Origin: Parus major
Lineage: Eukaryota; Chordata; Aves; Passeriformes; Paridae
Assembly (NCBI RefSeq): GCF_001522545.3
Contig: NC_031769.1
Location: forward strand, 129,169,613 to 129,233,612
DNA: 64,000 nucleotides
Direction: 5' to 3'
Under the pieces are notes generated by a model that was given only the letters and a program-made list of their open reading frames with translations, was not told the origin of the DNA and searched no databases. The translations under genes were made by a program, and so were the position numbers. Every line of letters starts with the position of its first letter. The first letter of the stretch is position 1. Of the stretch, positions 59,381 to 64,000 are shown piece by piece.

Positions 59381-59394
59381 TTTTTTTTTTTTTT
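59381..59394. repeat. Poly(T) tract, 14 bases
   Basis: A simple T run in intergenic DNA with no recognised element next to it. Confidence 0.8.
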
Positions 59395-62300
59395 AATGAA
59401 AAACTCTACCACAAGTTATCTCAGGCTAATTGAGGTGACATTAGGGATCTGTTCCTTTGAAATCACCAAGAAAAACCACCCCAAACACCTCAGAGCACTG
59501 GATCCAAACTGTTCACCATGTAAAGCTGCCAGCAAAATAGCTGTGTCTGTTCTGTGGCTTAACATAGCACCTTGGGCTGTAAAAGCACCACAATATTCCC
59601 TCCACTGCAAATGTATTTCAAATCCTATATCCCCCAAAGGGCTGGGGGCTCTCATTCCTTCTTCAGAGAGAAGCAGGACCTGAAGCACAGGGTCCACCCA
59701 GGAGCTGGACCCTGTGGAGTGCCTTGGGAATGTCAGGGTGGGGAGATCCACAGCCTGAGTAAATAAATGGCTGCTCACCTGAATGCTTATTCAAAGATGC
59801 CAGGGCTGGCATGCACTTCCCACTACTCTTTGGGGTTTGGATGGCCCCAGTCACCATTGCCAGATACTTGTGTTCTCTTGGATAGAAGATGCCCAAAGTA
59901 CACAGGCAGTGAGCAGTGAGGGACAGAGAGAGCAGAAACCTTTCAGTCATATACTAGCATCTGTCAAATATCAGCATCTTTTCTGGTGCTCCATTGCTAT
60001 CCTTGAGAAGAGACCAACTGACCTGGGCAGTGTCTCCCCACATCCAGGCACCCCTCCCAGAGCCTATTTACTTACCACACCTCAAACAGACACTGAATTA
60101 GTCACCCTCCTCCCAAATCTGGGCTGAGCTCTCAAATCTCTCAGGTGCTGAAGAAAGGGCAGCTCTGTGATGCTGCTTGTTACCACTGCCAGGTACCACC
60201 ATAGCTGTGTCAGACCCTGGGGCTTTCAAAGTCTGGACTGTGCTGGACTTCCTGGAGACCTCTGGGCAGGGGCACCTACTCTTTGGACCACCACCAAACT
60301 CAGCAATGAGTCAGAAACCAAATCACTGAAAATAACTGAGGCTGCTACATCTCTGGGTGTGCAAAACAGCCGACGATAAATTACAGTGTCAAAACAAAGC
60401 ACAGGCACACCCCTGGAGAGGTGGCAGGGCTGCAGCTGTGGGAAGTGGGGAAGCCAGGCATCCAACCACGGCACGCTGGGTCTCATCCTGTTCTGTGCTA
60501 CTTCTTCAGTGCTGCTACAATCTGATTTTTACTTTGTGTTTGGCCAAGTGCAGACACTGGAAAAATGGAGAGAAAGCAGAAAACAACCACAGGAAACAAT
60601 TTGAGGGCTGACAGAAATATCTGATGGTGAGAGACTTAGAAAGTTTGTTTCCAGCTTAGTGAAAAATCCATCATAATGTATTTTGCTAGAGGGACTTACC
60701 AAGTGCTTTAAACCACTGGCAAAAGGCAAATAGCTGCAAGCTAAACAAGTTAAAATAGACATAAGGCAGAGTTTAAAAGCAAACAATGACTCATTGCTAG
60801 TAAAAATTACTAATGGCATTGGTGGTTCCTCTACTTTGACTAGTAGGAGAGGATGGGAGGTCTTCTTCTGTAGATGGGTCAAAGGGTTCACACAAGTGCT
60901 TGGAGGAGGTTGCCTGACTTGAGCTGTAAAGGAGGCCAAGCCAGATGACATAAAGCTGACTTCTTGTATCAACAACCTTCCTTATTCACAGTGCTAAATC
61001 AAGTCCTGCAACACATCCACGCACCCAGAATCCAGTCAGTATTGTTGGGACATGTTGCTAGTTTACTGTTAAATATTGTCAGGGAAAAATAAACATATGG
61101 GTAACGGCGATGCTTAGTCATAGTAAATTATATTCCTCAACTCTTTTGCATTGTGTAAAGCACGGAACAGCAGTTCTTGAAAAATCAATAGAAGGTCAGT
61201 AGTTTTTTGTTGTATTCTATTGCTGAACAATGTGTTACCAGCAATGACCTTCAGTGACAGGTAATAGCTGCTTAATTGGCAGCCTCTGTGCCATGCAAGC
61301 ATTCTCTCCTATTCTTGGCTGAGGGCATTGGAGAGCATTAGACAGCACAAAGCTCTGCAGCTGGTACACATGCTATTGAAACTCAAGAAAAACTTTATTT
61401 TTTTTTTTCAAATGGACAGAAAACTCCTGATCTTATGCTCATGCTGCTCTGGATTTATGCCCACAAGCTATCAAATGGAAGACAAATGACAGTGCTGTTA
61501 TTTCAAGCAGTTTAATGATTCTGGCAAAAGACCTGGTAGCAGACTCCAAAGATTTCATCTAGGCAAGGCAATGCCTATTCCAAGAGTGGAAATCTTCAAC
61601 TGCAGAGCTGGCAAGTGTATGTTTGTGCTGGAGGCTTAAATCAATCATTTCTATTTTTCCCAAAGTGATTTAGCAAAGTACAGAAATTGGCTCCTTCATC
61701 AATGGCCACAGGCCACTTTTCATGTTTAAGGTATTAGTGCCATGGACTAGAGTGATATATTAACTTCACGTAAAGCAGTCAGTGTTAGCACCACCTGTTT
61801 AATCATTCCTTTACAGTAGCTGTAGTTTGAAAACTGTCAACAAGTGCCTTGTTGACACTGTCAAAAAGGAGCCCAAGAGACCACTGTACATTACTGGTGC
61901 CCTGGAGTAATATTTCTCTGTGTTCATGCAAAACTTTTCTGCCACCACAGTAAACTTCTGAGTCTGCTGCCCAACAGCGTCCCTCTCATGGCTGCCTTGT
62001 GAACTGACACACATTCCCCTGGGACTGATGCCTGAGTCCATTAGCAACCAAAATACTGATGGAGATTTGTACTATGAAATGCACTTTGAAAGTCTTAGAC
62101 AAGCTTTAGGGGCCTGACTGCAAAACTGGGATTTAGACTAAGTAAAAAACCTACTCAGCAGCCACCTAATCTGTTACTCAGGGCTGGAGATTCTTGAGGT
62201 GCTAATAATTTTGCTTGTGTGGATACGAAAACTGTCCATGCTTACTCTAGTAGTAATCAGAAAGTAAAGGGAATGTAATCCAAGACTGCAGGTTTACACA

Positions 62301-64000
62301 ACTTCCTTGTTGGGCACTCTCTATAAACACTTCCCAGGTCATGGGAATATGCTGACAGTACTGTATCTTCTTATCAGAGCAATCCTGTGCCATAAAGACA
62401 GCACATAGTCTGATTTCCCTATAGGGAAGACCCAGGAAGAGCTCTGCATGAAGGACAGTACATGCCCAAGAGGCATTGATATGATGCCCAAGGCATCCCA
62501 TTTAGCATGTCTCAAAAATATGTTTATGTGCAGCTCAGGGGCCAAAATGGCTACATGTGCTCTGAACAGATTTAACACACGGCAAGAGGAGAAGGATCCT
62601 TCCTTCATGGTCAGGAGTGCTTAATATGTAGCGATGTATTTGCCACTGCTGCCTCCTTTTGTGTTATAACCAAAGGGTTACATCAGCCAGGTGCTTGGGA
62701 GGTGCCTCTACAAATTTCCCAGCTTCAAAAGGTTGAAACATCTCCCATCTGCCAAGGGAATGTCGTATTTCCTCTCTAGGCAAAGAATAGTCATCCTTCC
62801 CTCCCAAACTGGTGGGAAATAAATAAAAAACCAAGACCTGAACTAAAACCACAACAAAATTATATGAAATCACCATTTATTCACTGATGTCCCTCACTCT
62901 ATCCCAGAAACCAAAAACATTGCAAACTCAGGATTTCTCAAACTCCTGAGAATCGAGAGCATTAAACATTTCTCTAAGTGGCCTTGGTTTGTAAATCTTC
63001 CAGCTTGGCTCTCCAGTAATAATTATGGTACTTAGCCTCTATCTCCTTTCAGCTAGTTGCTAACACAGTCCAGCTGATTTCTGCAGAAGGAATGAACAAA
63101 CACATTTGAACAAGAAAAATGTCAAGCCTCAGAGGACAGTAACAAAAGGGCACACTGACAGCTCAGTCTAATCATCTGCACCCCAGTGTTACAAAAGGGA
63201 GCGTTTTTCTCTGCCAGCAACCATCGATCCTGCATAAATAGGGCTGGAAGGAGACATTGCATGGGTGACAACAGTTTGAGTACAGAAGACTTTTCAGTCC
63301 ATTCTTCCAGCACTGTTTATGCACCTTATTGCAAACAGTCACCGAAAATGAAAAAAATAGCCCTTAGAGAATCATTTCCAGTCAGACATGTGTCCAGGCC
63401 TTTATCTGTCCTTGGGACACTGCTGGTTGCCACGAGCTGCCTATCCCAGTCCCACTTTGGGCTATTCATCACTCAGTATACACAAACCAGTGAGTCTGGC
63501 ATTTAAAAGAGCTTCAGGAAGCTGTCAGCTGCATTTGGGGCATGGTGGTACAAAAAGAGTAGTCTTAGCAGAAAGGTTGCTATATAGAGAATCTCCTCAG
63601 AAGGAGAGAAATAATATTACAGTTCCCCCGAAGCAAGAGAGGTTGCACTCCCTTTCCCCCTTTTCACATCTGTCAAATCACACCTCCCAGTCAGTCTGGT
63701 TGGGGCAGTTCAGAGAGCCACCCCAGCAAGGAGAAGGATGCAGATGCTTTCTGCAGGATGGGTGAGCTGAACTGGCTTGGGAAAAAGAGGATGAGCCTTT
63801 TGGTAGTGCTGATCCATTCAAGCAGCTTGCCAGGTGCATGAAATCACAGCTTCAAAGCACAGAAACTCAAACCCTTATAAAGTTCAGACTCTTTCCTTTG
63901 GTTTTAGGTGACCAGTGCCCTTACGTGCAAAATGCGAGTCGGCCAAAAGCTGGGCTGGAGCGAGTAGCAGGTGAACACCAGGCTCCTCCCAGGGGAAAAC

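Larger units (their letters stand above)
44560..64000. other. Intergenic region downstream of POP1, no supported gene
   Basis: About 19 kb without a protein I recognise on either strand. From human gene order NIPAL2 (minus strand) should come next. I looked for its characteristic membrane-segment and C-terminal phrases and did not find them, so its 3' end probably lies beyond the window. Open frames here reach 174 codons (44756-45280, minus) but show no domain or exon signals. Landmarks are one CR1 piece (49.4 kb), the CA repeat (53.9 kb) and the purine tract (56.2 kb). Confidence 0.6.

Noticed and set aside
1..64000. CRISPR arrays, bacterial operons or ribosome binding sites
   Set aside because: The window is vertebrate chromosomal DNA with spliced genes; no spaced direct repeats of CRISPR form were seen.

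Overview
This is vertebrate nuclear DNA, most likely from a bird. Three split genes with GT-AG introns can be read, and the order ERICH5 (+), RIDA (-), POP1 (+) is the order I remember from human chromosome 8q22. Introns are short for a vertebrate. The only interspersed repeats I can name with confidence are 3'-truncated CR1 LINE pieces carrying the CR1 tail motif, which is typical of birds and other sauropsids. The species cannot be named from the sequence alone.

Layout. 1-5039 holds the 3' part of ERICH5, whose first exon lies upstream of the window: a large glutamate/proline-rich exon and a short conserved C-terminal exon, followed by a poly(A) signal. Two further phase-compatible candidate exons lie at 7952-8035 and 8303-8325. 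5.3-13.7 kb is otherwise intergenic, with several old CR1 pieces and a 9-bp tandem array that reads as four AATAAA signals on the RIDA strand. 14459-22470 (minus) is RIDA, complete in six coding exons (136 aa). 22471-22785 is a 315-bp GC-rich bidirectional promoter with NRF1-like, ZNF143-like and E-box motifs, closely flanked by two CR1 pieces in opposite orientation. 22786-43550 (plus) is POP1, complete in fifteen coding exons (1005 aa), with every splice phase consistent. POP1 introns hold a possible decayed coiled-coil pseudogene (27.7-28.7 kb, minus) and a tRNA-shaped element (33666-33734). From about 44.5 kb to the end I find no supported gene: one CR1 piece, a CA microsatellite and a 95-bp pure purine tract are the only clear landmarks. 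NIPAL2, expected next from human synteny, was not found.

Function. RIDA removes reactive enamine/imine intermediates of amino-acid catabolism. POP1 is the large protein subunit of RNase P and RNase MRP. They share a housekeeping-type divergent promoter but no obvious pathway. ERICH5 has no established biochemical role. I found no CRISPR array, operon or bacterial-type system, and nothing that amounts to a clearly new biological system. The most unusual items are the promoter-flanking CR1 pair, the tRNA-like element, the possible intronic pseudogene and the possible extra ERICH5 exons.
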